A stretch of 64,000 bases of DNA. Source: Alviniconcha marisindica. Taxonomy: Eukaryota > Mollusca > Gastropoda > Provannidae. The notes under the pieces were generated by a model, which saw only the letters and a list, made by a program, of their open reading frames with translations, did no database searches and was not told the DNA's origin. This document shows, piece after piece, positions 22,511 to 36,001 of this stretch. The stretch's first letter is position 1, and every line of letters starts with the position of its first letter. Where the stretch lies: the NCBI GenBank assembly GCA_018857735.1, contig JABMCL010003549.1, forward strand, positions 86,001-150,000. Reading direction: 5' to 3'. A program made the translations under genes and the position numbers.

Positions 22511-24551
22511 GCCACATTGGAAAAAATTGTGGGTTTATATTAAAACACTTTGCTGAATGAAGTGATAATGTTAATCATTTCTTGGCAGTTTGTTTGATCA
22601 ACCATAGTCAAGTGTAGTGACCGACATGATGCATACCACCAGTCTCATTGATGCTGGCTTTAGGCAGTGTGAGCATGCATGTCAAGTCAGCCATTGCCCT
22701 GAGGAAAGAACACCTTTTCAAAATTCTGCATGCACCTATGAAATCAAGCCTAGAAAATCATTGAAACTGTTTGTTTTTTAATCCAGACTGCTGTGCTAAA
22801 GAAATACCCAATTAGTAATAAGAAGTGAGCATAGTGTAGCTGCATTCAGAACTCAATAGGTTGGTCATTGTAGAACCCACAACCACTGCAGACATTTTGG
22901 TCATAATTAAGTGGTAATGAAAAAGTGGCTGGTGATGATCACTTTACATAAAACTATTCACCTACATCAAGTCAGCAAGTGTTTCTGTATAAATGCTTTC
23001 CAGTCAAATCTACCACCCTTTTCAGCAGAGGCCAAAATCTCAGTGGATCTGCTGGGCATGTTGACATCTACGAGCCAGCCCAAGATATACTGGATGCATG
23101 CAACAGAGATCTGGAAGAATTGAGAATGAAAATTCTCAAGTCAAGTGGTAAGTCCATTATCTCTGTTTGACGCTTGAAGAAAGATGGAGCTGTTATTTGG
23201 TAGTCAGTAATAGTTATACATCCTCACCTGGTTGTTTTACACACAGTTTTCCTGATTTGTTTGAAGGGTTACTGTCAAGTTCACCAGAGCATGCTGTTGC
23301 TGTGCTGTTATTTGTTGTTGTTGTTTTTCCTTCTTTCTTTGTTGCTATTTCTGCCTGTAGCTTTGTTTATATATTCTTGTCCTTACTATTTTTGTGTTTA
23401 TTGCTGGCAGAACTTGCAGTGTCACACTCTTCACAAGACAGGACAAGGTGAGAGTGAAGGAGGAAACTAATACTTTAATTCTGCCCTGCAGACACCAGTC
23501 ACTAACTGCAGTCCACTTGTCCCGCCACTTTATTCCCAAATCAATCTCAACATCATCAAAGATGTTGACCACCCTTGAAGTTTGACCTCCAGTGACAGTG
23601 ATCAGGTCTTTTGAAGTAGCAGAGGATGGAAATGTCTCAACCCAACGGAACCCAGCAAAACAGAGAACAGGAAATCTGTAACAAATAAATGCCCAGTGAG
23701 TCAGACTCACAAGAAACGGTCACCACTATAAGCATTCACCTCCAGATCCATCCTGGGCTGACCTGAACTTCCAAAACTAACTGTGCACCTCAAACAAGGT
23801 CTCCAGACATTTTTATCAATTAAACTAGCTTGCAGATCAAACTAATCACTAGGTACTTCCTATACTCTTCCGATCATAGCACACTTGTATTACTGACAAC
23901 AGCTCACCAGCTGAGCTCATAAAACATGGGCCACATTTAAAGCACAGGTGTCACCATTCCCACTTGACTGACCTGGCAAAACAATTTGTAAAGAGAAACT
24001 GCTTGACCTGCATGTGCATGACACTGTTATGAAACAGTTCCACATCACATGTTTGTTTTGCATGTTCTTGTTTTTTTGCAGTGCGATGTCATATGTTGGA
24101 AGTGGATCTTGCAACACAGTTCAACCCACAAAACCAGCAGCTGTATGCAGATGCTGAGGAAGCCTGCCAAAAGTGTTGCGAAGCCATCCACAGCATCAGT
24201 CAAGATGTTTCCCAAGGAAGGACCACACAAGCTGCCACGCAGAAGCCGGTCTCCACAACACCAGCTACAACTGAGCAGCAGGTTTCTGTCGTGAGCATCA
24301 CACCCACCATTGCTGTGCAGCAAGATTCCAGCATGACCATCACACCAGGCATCAGTGAGGAACAAGGTACCATTGCAACCGTCACAACAACTGTAGGAGA
24401 GGAGCATGTTTCCACTGCAACCACCACACCAGCCATTGCTGAGCAGCAAGTTTTGATGGAGAGTGCAACACCACCAACTGAGAAAGGTTTGGCTGGTGAT
24501 TCTCATGATTTCAGTGTTGTTGCTGATTGCATGGAAGAGGGAAGTCAGTAA
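21610..24551 (+). CDS. Unrecognised 215-aa protein, three exons
   Basis: Model: 21610-21665, 23026-23147, 24082-24551 (stop TAA). Junctions are CGTCG/GTAGGA, TTTTCAG/CAGAGG, AGTG/GTAAGT and TTTTGCAG/TGCGAT, and the phases close. Residues about 35-60 (DILDACNRDLEELRMKILKS) and 60-105 (VRCHMLEVDLATQFN, then YADAEEACQKCCEAI) are probably helical. Residues 119-188 are five 14-aa repeats of the form TP-I-EQQ-S, Thr/Ser/Gln-rich and probably disordered; the end is ADCMEEGSQ. No signal peptide or membrane segment. I do not recognise the family. Exons 2 and 3 are well supported by reading frame and splice sites; exon 1 is weaker (phase-compatible ATG in ACCATGG, but inside a putative transposon). Confidence 0.55.
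22511..23025 (+). other. Intron 1 remainder of unrecognised gene
   Basis: Unique AT-rich sequence after the right inverted arm; nothing recognised. Confidence 0.4.
23026..23147 (+). CDS. Unrecognised gene, exon 2
   Basis: Pyrimidine-rich acceptor CCACCCTTTTCAG and strong donor GTAAGT. Encodes RGQNLSGSAGHVDIYEPAQ and DILDACNRDLEELRMKILKS; phase 2 in, 1 out. Confidence 0.6.
23148..24081 (+). other. Intron 2 of unrecognised gene
   Basis: Contains a T/G-rich stretch (23290-23400) and, on the minus strand, an open segment at about 23480-23685 preceded by an acceptor-like TATTTGTTACAG. That segment (FRWVETFPSSATSKDLITVT and so on) has no partner exons, and I do not call it a gene. Confidence 0.4.
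24082..24551 (+). CDS. Unrecognised gene, exon 3
   Basis: Acceptor TTGTTTTTTTGCAG. 156 codons ending TAA at 24549-24551. Contains a Cys-containing helical block and then five in-frame 42-nt repeats (24258-24467). Confidence 0.6.
24258..24467 (+). repeat. In-frame 42-nt coding repeat
   Basis: Five tandem 14-codon units: TPATTEQQVSVVSI, TPTIAVQQDSSMTI, TPGISEEQGTIATV, TTTVGEEHVSTATT and TPAIAEQQVLMESA, then a partial unit TPPTEK. Codon positions are kept and there are no stops. Confidence 0.8.
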
Positions 24552-27462
24552 TTGCTGAGTCAGTTCCAGTATTGCCAAGGTTAGCAGTCAAGCCATTCTC
24601 AAATGCATTTTTTTCCGCATGAAACAAAGATGGACTTCTTCTCTTAATTTTTTTTTGTATTTCACTTAATCTACAGTGTATCAACTTGTTTCTATAGAAG
24701 CAGACATAACAACATAGTTTTGGTGGTGGCTTGAGCCAGATATTCTTTATTTTCTTAAATCCATTCCTTACTACCATTCCATTCCATACATACATTTGCA
24801 GACATGTACAATCAATCATAATGGAGGGAAAGAGGTATGGGCAGTTTTCCAGATTGTTCATTCATCTTTAAAAAAAACACTTGACTTTACTTGACATGTG
24901 GTAAAAAAAAAAAAAAGTTAAAATCTCACGTGTCTGATGTAATAAATGAAATCAATCCAAACTGTTTCTGATACAACCGATTCTATGAAATAAAAACTTG
25001 TGTTCAAGAACATCCACTCTAAATGAAATTGGTGGTCAAATCACACACCACCCTCTTTCTCATTACATGTATATATATATACATGTGTTAAATCTATTTG
25101 CTTTCCATGACTGTCACTTTCAGTGAAAATAATCATCCCTTTGTATATGGGCATCACTGTCATATATTTTATAGCACAGAAAACTTGCATTGAAACAGAC
25201 CAACTCAATAACTTATCACAATGAACCAACTCAATAAATTATCACAATCAGCTACTGGCACATCATAAACAATGATTAGTTAATTAGTAATTGGATTTTA
25301 ACATCTTGACAACTGTGCAGGGTCACCTCAAGACAATCAAACTTGACTACAATTTCATTAATCTACATGCTGTAGTAAAATACTGTTAAATCCCATTAAG
25401 TTGCTGAGAAAATGGTATCCAGTTTTATCTGATTCTATGTTAAATTATCACAAATTATTTCAGAAGTCATCTGTTTAAAGTATAAAATGATCAGCCCTGT
25501 GCAGCAAATTTCAGCATCACATGATCATAGGTTGCATAATTTCAGATGTCAGAGAGAAGAGAGTACCATGATTTCTGTACTACAAGACGCTTCTCAGTAT
25601 CTGGCTGAAAAATTAACAAATCTACAGATAAGGTGCTCTGGAATATCCGAGGGGATGAAATTATTGAATGTGCTGGCAGTTTCTCAAAATTCACATGCTA
25701 ATCACAAAAATGGCATTAAGCGTTCACTAACAATCTGTCCTGCTTTTGCCACTCATTCAAAAGAAAGCTGGAAGGATGCCTTGCACACCATACAATTAGA
25801 GGCTTTGACGTGTTGGGATGATGCTGGAGAGCAGAATGTCTGTGTGACAGACTGGTAGGTTGTGGCTGCATCACTGCCAGATGATCGGAACTGTTCCTGA
25901 CCCACTCCACAGCAGGTGCCCACAAGTAATGACCAGCAGCAGGATCGTTACATCACTGTCACATACCTGCAGAACAGATTTTGGCCAGCAACAGCCACTG
26001 CTGACACCATCTCTGTCTGAAACCATTTGTGTGAGCACGGCTTACACTCAAGGCGCCCTGCTGTTTGTCCACCCTCAGTACTGAACTGGGTCATTTTCAA
26101 AATGACCCCATGCTGACAGAAGTGGCAGAGGAAAACCACCTGTGACATCATTTTTGACTTGTTTCACCACTCAAATAATTAAATGAATTTTCTTCAGCTC
26201 AAATTTTGTCATATAATTTGAATAAATAAATTAATTAACCATTAGATTTAGAATTACTTTTTGTGACAAGCACAGCACGCAGATAAATTTCATTCTGACC
26301 ACTCACTTCTTTCAAAATCACTACAGGACATCTGTGAGAGAAAATGAATGGCAGTCTATACAGCATTGTGACCATGGCACAATTAAGCTGTGACTGAGGC
26401 ACTGAGTTATGAAGTAAACACAAAAAGAATGAAAAACAATAGCTGATATAAATTCTGGGCAGCTGTAGAGTTCATACCCCCCCCTCCCCCATTCATACTC
26501 CTCAGAATCTGGTTAGTTAAGGATGTTTTAGCACCCAGTCACCTACAAAGGTCATGGGCCAACCCAAAAACTGGTTGGTTAGTTGCTGGATTCTTACCAC
26601 ACAGACAACCACAAATGTCAGGGGGCAAACCTAAATATCTGGTTGGTTGGTTGTTGGATTCTTACCACCAAGTCAATGACAAAGGTCATGGGGCAAACTC
26701 AAAATCTGGTTGGTTAGTTGCTGGATTCTTTCTACCCTGTCAACCACAATGGTCACGGGGCAGACTTAAAGTCTGGGTCATGATTCTAGTAAGGTCTGAA
26801 TACCACAATCTATTCAAACAGTGATGATTATAGTTGGTATGGCACTTGCCACCATGACTTCCCCTACTTCTGAGGTCTAGAAGTTGCTGAACAGATAACT
26901 GTTACAACCCAACACCCCTCCACACCCACGCACAACAAAAGTACAAATAATGGCAGGAGGCTGCAGCATACAGCTACATCATATAAATGCACACAAAAGC
27001 ATGTTACACACACACACACGCACGTATACACACCACACCATACCTGTAACACCAAATCCAACAGGAATGACTACATGAGGCTGGCCACATTACTGGAGGA
27101 AAGTCAAATCTCCTCCATGTGTTCATAAAATAAAGATGGCCTCATCCCAAAAAATTCAGGGCTTGTAGAAACTGATGTGATGACACAAACATGACAATTC
27201 CTTAGAATGTACAGCAGTAAATGCAGTCCTTTTTGTAAGAACATTTTGTTCACAGAGTTCAAGTCTACACAGTCCTTTTGCTGTGCCTGAAAGTAGTCCC
27301 AACACCAAAAATGCACTGGAGGAGGGTAATTAAAGCGACCCTGCACTTGTGCATTTGTTCACAGCAGTCTTGTTGCACTAGTTGCCTTTCTTCAGCAAGT
27401 CTGTACCAGTCTATTTGTTCAGCAGTCTGGTTGCAGCAGTGTCGGGTGGGAGCCCTGTTTGT
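24552..27462. other. Convergent spacer and 3'UTRs
   Basis: Downstream of both the unrecognised plus-strand gene and PERK. AATAAA-type hexamers on plus near 24937 and 24987, and TTTATT (minus AATAAA) near 24746, are candidate 3' ends. Also holds a 72-bp-unit tandem block (26530-26770). The 123-codon plus-strand ORF at 25487-25858 has no recognisable domain. Confidence 0.4.
26530..26770. repeat. About 72-bp tandem repeat
   Basis: Three and a half imperfect copies with CTGGTTGGTTAGTTGCTGGA, TTCTTACCAC and ACCACAAATGTCA. Confidence 0.75.
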
Positions 27463-27636
27463 TCAGAGATCCGAGTGGAGGATGGGGTCAGAGTGAGAAC
27501 TGGAGCTAGAGATGGTGCGGGAGCGGGAGCTGGTTCTGCGGGGAGAGAAGTCTTGGAGCAAGCTGTGCTCCAGGACCTGCTGGGTGGTCGGTCGCTCCTG
27601 AGGATCGGCTGACATCAGCTGTCTCACCAGCTTACT
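27463..27636 (-). CDS. EIF2AK3: PERK exon 17 (C-lobe end, stop)
   Basis: Acceptor TTTTCTTTTCAG. Encodes [20 protein letters not shown], then a Ser/Arg tail ([17 protein letters not shown]) and TGA at 27463-27465. The Ser-rich tail parallels the vertebrate PERK C-terminus. Confidence 0.95.
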   Translation of the reverse strand, partial: SKLVRQLMSADPQERPTTQQVLEHSLLQDFSPRRTSSRSRTISSSSSHSDPILHSDL

Positions 27637-30600
27637 CTGAAAAGAAAAAACACACAAGCAATCAAATTAATACGCAATCAAAACCATGGCTGTGGAATGC
27701 ACAGGCAAAAAAGCAAATTTACACATGTGGTCACTACTTTATATATGTGCCTGGGAATGGGGGGGGGGGGGGGGGGGGGGCAGTAATGTAAAAGTGAACC
27801 CCACCAGAAAGCAATAAGTGTTTTGTGTTTTCTGACTTGCTCACCATTTTTTATTTTTTAATGCAACTCTGCAAGTAGTTAGGTCATTTGACTCCATCTT
27901 AGAATTTGCTCTTGCTATTCTGCGTACCTGCCCTGGTATAACCATACTGGTTGACTGGGCGTAAAATACCAAGTTACTTACTATTCTGTGAACAAAGTTG
28001 TCCCAACTGGGAAATGTTTCCCATGGAAATCCAGGTTTGTTTCCCTCAAAAAACGCAAGTGGAGACAGATTCATGATACTCGCGCTACCAGTTCCAATCC
28101 CATGCGGAATTTTGCAAGAACAGCATTTCGCTGCTGTGAATCTCCCATCCCCCTCAAACCTTCGTTCGTCTGGCTCCAGCTTAGCGCACCAGATATGCAT
28201 TTTTGTGTGTCATGATCAACGCTGGTTCATTGTGCACATACCTCGGCAGGCAGTTCCCTGCAGAACCTCTTAGGAAACACACCCTTTCTGGCACTCTGCA
28301 GCGTGGCAATCCGCTCCATGCCCGTAGAGAAAGGCATCATCAGTTCCAGAAATATCATGCCCAGGGAAAAGATGTCCACTTTTTGGTCATATGGCTTTTT
28401 CTGTACCTGTGGCACCATACCAAAAAATACATCACCACTTCCAGTTCTGTTCACATGGATTCTTATCAGACAGTTGTATATTCCAGTTCTGTTCACATGG
28501 ATTCTTTTCAGAAAGTTGTATAACTGTACATCTGCACATTGCCAGTTACCTTCAATGTAGCTGATGTGCACATACTGAACTACACATACTGATCAGTTGA
28601 TACTGTAGAAATAAATGTGACAAAGCAGAACAAAACTAACAACAACAAACAAAAAAAGATTGGGGGAGGGGGGGTAAAGAAAACTGAAACACTACCGGTC
28701 CTCAATGTGTCCAAAAGTATGCTTTCTGAATTTTGACAATGAAGAGTCATAAAATATTTAAATGTCACCCAGTTTCAATCATTCAATACAAATATCCCAT
28801 CTCCACTTCACCAAACAGAATAACTTTTCATCATAAAAAATACACTGCAGTACATGTCTCCTAAATCAGATGAACAATATACTTCAGCAGAAGAGCAGCA
28901 AGGAAATGCCTCATTGATCTTTGTCTAAAACACCAGGATCTGTTCCTGGCGGTACTAATGTAAAAGCTGAAGATGTTGTATGGCTAATTAATTTATAGAC
29001 AGTATCCCTCTGAAATGGGTTGTATCAACACATTTCAATTTCTAAACCTGTCACTGACATTGTTGACAGCTGATCATTTTACATCATGATTCAGGTGAGG
29101 GCTCCCAAGAGCAAATGTGTGAAGACTTTACTGAAAAGTTACCAAGGTCATAAACATGGTAAATGTGTATTAAAGGGAAACCCAACTGATGAAGCAACAC
29201 GGGTCCTATTGCCAGGAATGGAATAAGACACATGGCAGTTTTTCACTCGACTTCTGGTCTTTTTTGTCAAAAATCTATGTTTTAAAGTCACTCAGGGTTG
29301 CTCAAAAACAACCCAAAGTGCTGACATTTTGCACCCAGCAGTCAATATCAGTGATGTCATGAACAAGGCCAGAATATATATGTACATGTGCCAGATAATC
29401 AAATCTGTCATGAAGAACACACACATCAAAACACAAAAGGTTAACAAATTAATCATATTAGCATTCCTTTTAACCTTTTACATGTTTTGATCAAATCTGT
29501 CATGAGCCCATCTTTTTCTGCTTCTCACTGTCAAAGAGCGAACAGATACAGAAGCAGCTCCAATTCAAATTTAAAAAAGTACCTCTTTCTTTGAGTACTG
29601 ATAAAACAACAAATGAAGCTGCAGATGGAAATGTTTACATGTTGTCAGACCAACTTGGTTTTTCACTTAGCTTCCCCTTTAATGTGCTCAAGGTCAATCT
29701 TCAACATATGAAATCTCAGAGATGTGTCCTGGTTGTGAAGTGTGCACTGTACCTGTTCTGGACTCATATACAGCTGAGTCCCCACCTCAGCAGTGTGCTT
29801 GACTGAAGCTTTGCTGGCCGGTGACTGGTCACCGCTCTCTGGCAGGTTTTCTGCTGCTGTCACCAGGCCAAAGTCACCAACCTTCACTGTGCCATCCAGG
29901 GCAAAGAAGATGTTGGATGGCTGGAAACACAAGGATGTGGATTTCACTTGGACATCTGACATTGAAACACAATATGGCTAATACCATCAACGTAAAAATG
30001 GAATGTTTCTGTTAAATGTCTTAATCAAAAAGGTTTTTAACATTTCAGCAGCAGCTATACATATACCTTTTGGTTGGAACAGACCCAAAATCAAAAGTTT
30101 TCCACAAAAAACAACAGACTGAAACAATCACACTGAAAGACTACACCAAGTTCTAGACTTCTACCTTACCTTGAGATCCCTGTGAATGAGTCCCTTTGAA
30201 TGTACGTAGTCCACAGCACTGACTATCTGCTCAAAGAAGTCCAGAATTACACTTCGCTCTCTGTTTAGTGTGTTCGCCATCAACCAGTCTTTGAGCGACT
30301 CCCGGCGGCACAGCTGCATCTGGAGGTACAAGTACAGCTTTGGCACCACTGCTTTCTCCTTTTTCACTTTGTCTTTCCTTTTCTTCTCCTCCTCTTCGCC
30401 AGCACCATGCTCAGTGTTATCATGACTGGACAGCGTGAAGTCTACAGTGCGCTGACCGTTTCTGAGATTGTCGCTGCTGCCAGTATCACCCATGCTCCCA
30501 CCGTAACTGCTGTCTGCAAATGCCACTGATTTGGATTGGTCGCAGAGACTGGAATGGTTTTTACTGTTGCTGCCTTGGGAGTCTTCAAACACAATACTGT

Positions 30601-33600
30601 AGGAATCTTCCTGAGGGTCCAAGCCAGCATCAGACCCTGAAATGGCAAACTTACTCCTGTTCTGTTCTGTTGTGAAATTTTGGAATGGAATCACAGGATG
30701 ACCACTGCAACTCGCATCACCCATTCCCTCCCTGCTAACACTGGATTCTGCATCATCAGAGTTCTGGAACACTACACTAAGGGAGTCTTTGCTCTCCTCA
30801 CACTCCAGGTCTTTGTGCTCGTCCCCACCCAGACTGAAAGACCCGCTCTCATCAGTAGACCGCTCTACATCGGAATGCACAGAAAACTCCCCGCTGCCAG
30901 TGGCATTGTGGGTCAACAGCTCACAGTCCAGGTCTCCTGCTGCACATGGCATGATGTCGGCCAGCAAAGATGGATGCTGCCTCAGCGGGTTTTCCTGTGT
31001 AGCAGATGATTGAGGAATGCTGGAAGACAGGGATTTGTGGGTCAGGTCTGTGCTGGGCATGGAGGAGTCCATGGTTGGGCTCATGCAGTCACCACCCCTG
31101 TTAGTGAGCAAAATGCACAATACAACATTACTTTTTTCCAAAACACGGATGATGTGCAAAGCTAGCTCACAAAACCGTAAGTGCACAGCTGGCTTCAGAA
31201 TGTGAAACATTAAGAAAACTTTTAAACAAAAAATTGTATCTGCTGAACTAGAGGCTACATTTACAGGTTCCATGGAAACTAAAATGATCAGATCCCTGAT
31301 GAAACAAAACTGCCGCCAAAATGCATACCAGCAACAAATGAGTACTGAATGTATACTTTAGCAAGGTTGTTCAAATTCAACAGAATCGGTATTAGCATCA
31401 TATCATTCTGCCAAGTACAGACTGGTCTACATTTTTATACATCATACAACAGGAAGATCTGAGCAACCTTTAACACACTGAGCATTTATTTTTTTATACA
31501 TTGTACAACAGGCAGACCTGAGGAACCTTTAACACACTGAGCAGTTTGTGCTTTGCAGGTCTACATTTTTATACATTGTACAACAGGAAGACCTGAGGAA
31601 CCTTTAACACACTGAGCAGTTTGTGCTTTGCAGGTCTACATTACACATTGTACAACAGGAAGACCTGAGGAACCTTTAACACACTGAGAAGTTTGTGCTT
31701 TGCAGGTCTACATTTTTATATATTGTACAACAGGAAGGTCTGAGGAACCTTTAACACACTAAGCAGTTTGTGCTTTGCAGGTCTACATTTTTACACATTG
31801 TACAACAGGAAGATCTGAGGAACCATTCCCCTTTTGCAGATGGACACTGCCTGCATTAACACACTGAGCAGTTTGTGCTTTGCAAAATAGAATGTGTACT
31901 TGTCTGGTAGTCACAGTGAACTTGGTCATTAAGGAAACTGAAGACCTTCACCCTCATTGTATTACTATTCACAGACATAGTGGTTGCAAACATCACATGT
32001 AAATGGAAATGCACCCAAACTATCTGAACAACTACTACTTGCACAAATAATATAACAGTTTCCTAGCATCATTGACAAATGCTTTGAGCCTTGCCAGCTC
32101 AATCTGATCATGTCAGATTTCCAGCATTGCATTACAAATCTATTGAGAAGTAATGCATCCTGTTGTTTGTGTGGATGACATACCCCAGGGTTTGGCTGAA
32201 CTCTCTGTCCCTCTCCTCCTGCCATCCGGGTGGCGGGTCCTCCATCCAAGAGTGGAAGTAGCGCACAATGCCGGTGTGATCCAGTTTGGCCAGGGTCCGC
32301 ACTTCACGCAGCATTTTCTGCTTGATGGCACCATCACTGAAACAACCCACTCGATATTCAGTAAAGGCTTGCCACAGGGCATTAATCAGAGCCTTTCAGC
32401 AAGGCTGTTGCCACAGTACTGTCTTGCACACTGCAAACCTGCATACATATATATATGTGAGGCCAATGAATGCCACCACAGAGATCCACAAACAGTCTGA
32501 GAGAAAGCCAACAATAAAGTAAGTGCCACAGCCAAACAAATGGACACTAATTATGACAAACATCTTTTTCATGCAAGATGCAAATAAAAAGTGAATCATC
32601 ATGTTATACAAAACCAGGCAACCAAGTGCTAAACCCTTTTAAGATAAGATGTAAGCATTGCACAGGTGACCCATGGATGAACCAAGATTTCAATGATGGG
32701 TAAAAGCCTGTTCACCTGGTGACCTCCAGTATCACACCCATCCTGCAACCAGTAACAACAGAAAGGAGAAGCTTTCTGTCCACACAAGGACTCTCTCAAC
32801 CCTTGAGTCCCACAGCCTGTCAACTGTATATTTTATATGCGCCTGTAGTTCATTTCATCACACCAAAATAATCATGGCACACGTCATTGAAGTTCTGCTT
32901 TACTGTGTTACAGCGTACCTGTTTGGGAGAGCTATCCTTTTCACAGCATATTCTTGATCGTCCACTTTGTTCCTGACATGGAAGACAATTCCATAGCCCC
33001 CCTTTCCAAGACAGGCTATGCAGTCAAACTCATCAGCAAAGCGAGACTTGAACTCAGCAGGAGTCTGTCTGTCTTCCCCTAGTGTTGGACTGCTGTCACT
33101 GAATTGCAAAGAGTCACTGCTGTCCATCTTATCCAGACTTGGGGAACTGCCCTGGAAGTGAATCAACAGTAAACAGGTTAGGATGTGTGTATCAGCTGCT
33201 ATTGTAGCAATGCCTCAAAAGACAGCCTGCTCTCAGTTTGTTCCATGGGGCGGGGGGGGGGGTACCAATATATTTTCAGTCAAACAGTTAACATTCCTTG
33301 CTTTTAGAGATTTGTACACTTACAGTTACACATGCTTATAAAATATCTTCAATGGCTAAATCTTTGACTAGAAATGAACACAAATGCCATCATATTAAAT
33401 TCAGTTTTGACAGACAGCATCACAAATGACTGAACTGTTATGTGTCAATAAAGACCCACAAAACAACCACCAATTGCTTCTGTTCAAAAAAGTGACCCCA
33501 CAAACCAAACACCCAGCAACAAGATACTGTCTGAACCAAAAACTATCCAAGTCTTACCTCGGTAATCACTGTTCTGTGAATGAAGCGAGTGAGAATAACA

Positions 33601-33770
33601 TGGACAAGCACTGATGTCAGCAAACTGATCGCAACAACTTCTTTCCTGAAAACAAAATACCAGTTGGGTAAAATGGGTAGCCATTGTATGGAATGCCAAG
33701 AAAAATAAGCCTGTTTTGTTTTTTGGACTCAAATGTTGCTTTGGGATTTTGTGACATTTTCTTTTGAACA

Positions 33771-33822
<52 letters not shown>

Positions 33823-35968
33823 TTGATTGGTAGGCTGTTTCAAAGGCTGGTTCTTGTTGGTAGATTGTCAGGGTTATACTACTCATGACTGACAAAAGAA
33901 AAAGATGATTCTGTGCACAAAAACGCAAATGTAGCATGGAAAGTGTAATACCACAGTACCACTATTCTGCCAGTAGTACCCACACCCAGGAATAAAATCC
34001 TACGAGCTATTCCACCACCCGACTGCTGTACCCCTACTCTGCCCCTCGTACCCACACAGGGAATAAAACGCATTAACCTCAGAGCTATTCCATCGCCTGA
34101 CTGCTGTACCCCTATTCTGCCACTTGTACCCACACAGGAAATAAAATGCATTAATCTCAGAGCTACTCCATCGCCTGACTGCTGTACCCCTATTCTGCCC
34201 CTCGTACCCACACAGAGAATAAAATGCATTAATCTCAGAGCTACTCCATCATCTGACTGCTGTACCCCTATTCTGCCCCTCGTACCCACACAGAGAATAA
34301 AATGCATTAATCTCAGAGCTACTCCATCGCCTGACTGCTGTACCCCTATTCTGCCCCTCGTACCCACACAGGGAATCAAATGCATTCTCAGAGCTACTCC
34401 ATCGCCTGACTGCTGTACCCCTATTCCGCCCCTCGTACCCACACAGGGAATCAAATGCATTCTCAGAGCTACTCCATCGCCTGACTGCTGTACCCCTATT
34501 CCACCCCTCGTACCCACAAAGGGAATCAAATGCATTCTCAGAGCTACTCCATCGCCTGACTGTTGTACCCTCTGCTTCTCACAACCACACAGGGGAGCTA
34601 CTCTGCCTTCTGGTAGCTGTTGTACCTGCTCTACCTTTCACATCCACACAAGGAAATAAAACGTATTATCTCTAAGCTACTTGCCTTCTGGTAGCTGTTG
34701 TATCTACTCTAGACTACCTTTCACATCCACACAGGGGAATGAAATGTATTATCTTGGAGTTATTCCAGTGACCCAATTGATGTACCACATACTTTAACTT
34801 GTGCACTAACAGAGACTGAATGCGATCTGACAGAGCTACTCAGTCTTCCAATCCCTCTACCATCTACTTCACACCTTCCATCCACACAAAGGCAAAAAAC
34901 AACAAGAATGCAACAAACAAGCTTACCACCACATCCACAGTTCTACCATCTACTTCAGACCTTCCATCCACACAAAGGCAAAACACAGCAAAAATGCAAC
35001 AAACAAGCTTACCACCACATCCACAGAGAAGCAGGAAGGACATCCATGATGCCTTCTTCCTCAGCAGGTGGCAGCTCCCACTTGGGATGTGTCCGCTTTT
35101 CAGCATACTCAGGGTACAGGTAGTATCCCACATCTGTGACAGCAAACATTCTTTTCAGTACACTTGGGGGACTGGTAGTAACCCACATCTGACAGCAAAC
35201 ATTCTTTTCAGTACAGTTTGGGTACTGGTAGTAACCCACATCTGGCAGCAAACATGGTTTTCAGTACACTTGGGGTACAGGTAGTATCTCACATCTGTTT
35301 CAACAGTAAACATTGTCTTCAGTACACTTAGGGTACAGGTAGTATCTCACACCTGTTTCAACAGCAAACATTGTCTTCAGTACACTTGGGGTACAGGGTA
35401 GTATCTCATATCTGTCTCAACAGCAGTCTTCAGTACACCTGGGGTACTGGTGATAACCCACGGCTGTATCAACAGCAAACATTGTCTTCAGTACACTTGG
35501 GTACTGGTGGTAACCCACATCTGTACCAACAGCAAACATTGTCTTCAGTACACTTGGGGGTACTGGTAGTAACCTACATCTGTATCAACAGAAAAAAATG
35601 GCTTTAGAGGTGAGCAAAATCAAAAAGAGTTATTAACATCAGATTCAGTAATGGAAGAACAAATGGTAATTTAAAAAGTCTGATTGGCATAATTTAGTGT
35701 TACAAAACAGACAGTCATTACGTATTGCTTCATCTAAGTGCAACACGTGAAATTTATTCCTCTTATGTTCTTTCTGAATTTCCCAACACCAATAACTCTC
35801 TCTCTCTCTGTCTCTCTAGTGTTGCTGTGTGTCAACAGGGACAGATCTATTTAAATAAAAAGCCAACATGTACTTATATCTTTATCTTGAGTAATAAAGT
35901 ATTATCTTTCCTTATCTATTTCTCTCTTTCACTTTAAGTATCAAAGTTTTTAAGCTCTCTCTCTCTCT

Positions 35969-36001
<33 letters not shown>

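Noticed and set aside
23345..23710. 121-codon minus-strand frame (FRWVETFPSSATSKDLITVT)
   Set aside because: Has an acceptor-like sequence in front but no convincing donor, no partner exon and no recognised domain; lies in an intron of the plus-strand gene. Kept only as a note.
24081..24578. Minus-strand Cys-rich frame as the missing RING exon of the TRIM-like gene
   Set aside because: The Cys pattern mirrors the sense-strand 42-nt repeat and has no C3HC4 spacing; the sense frame has proper splice sites.
25487..25858. 123-codon plus-strand ORF as a gene
   Set aside because: No domain, weak codon bias and lies in the 3' region shared by two convergent genes; evidence insufficient either way.
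33879..34535. 218-codon minus-strand open frame ([12 protein letters not shown] repeats)
   Set aside because: Minisatellite in PERK intron 10; flanking real exons show it is spliced out.
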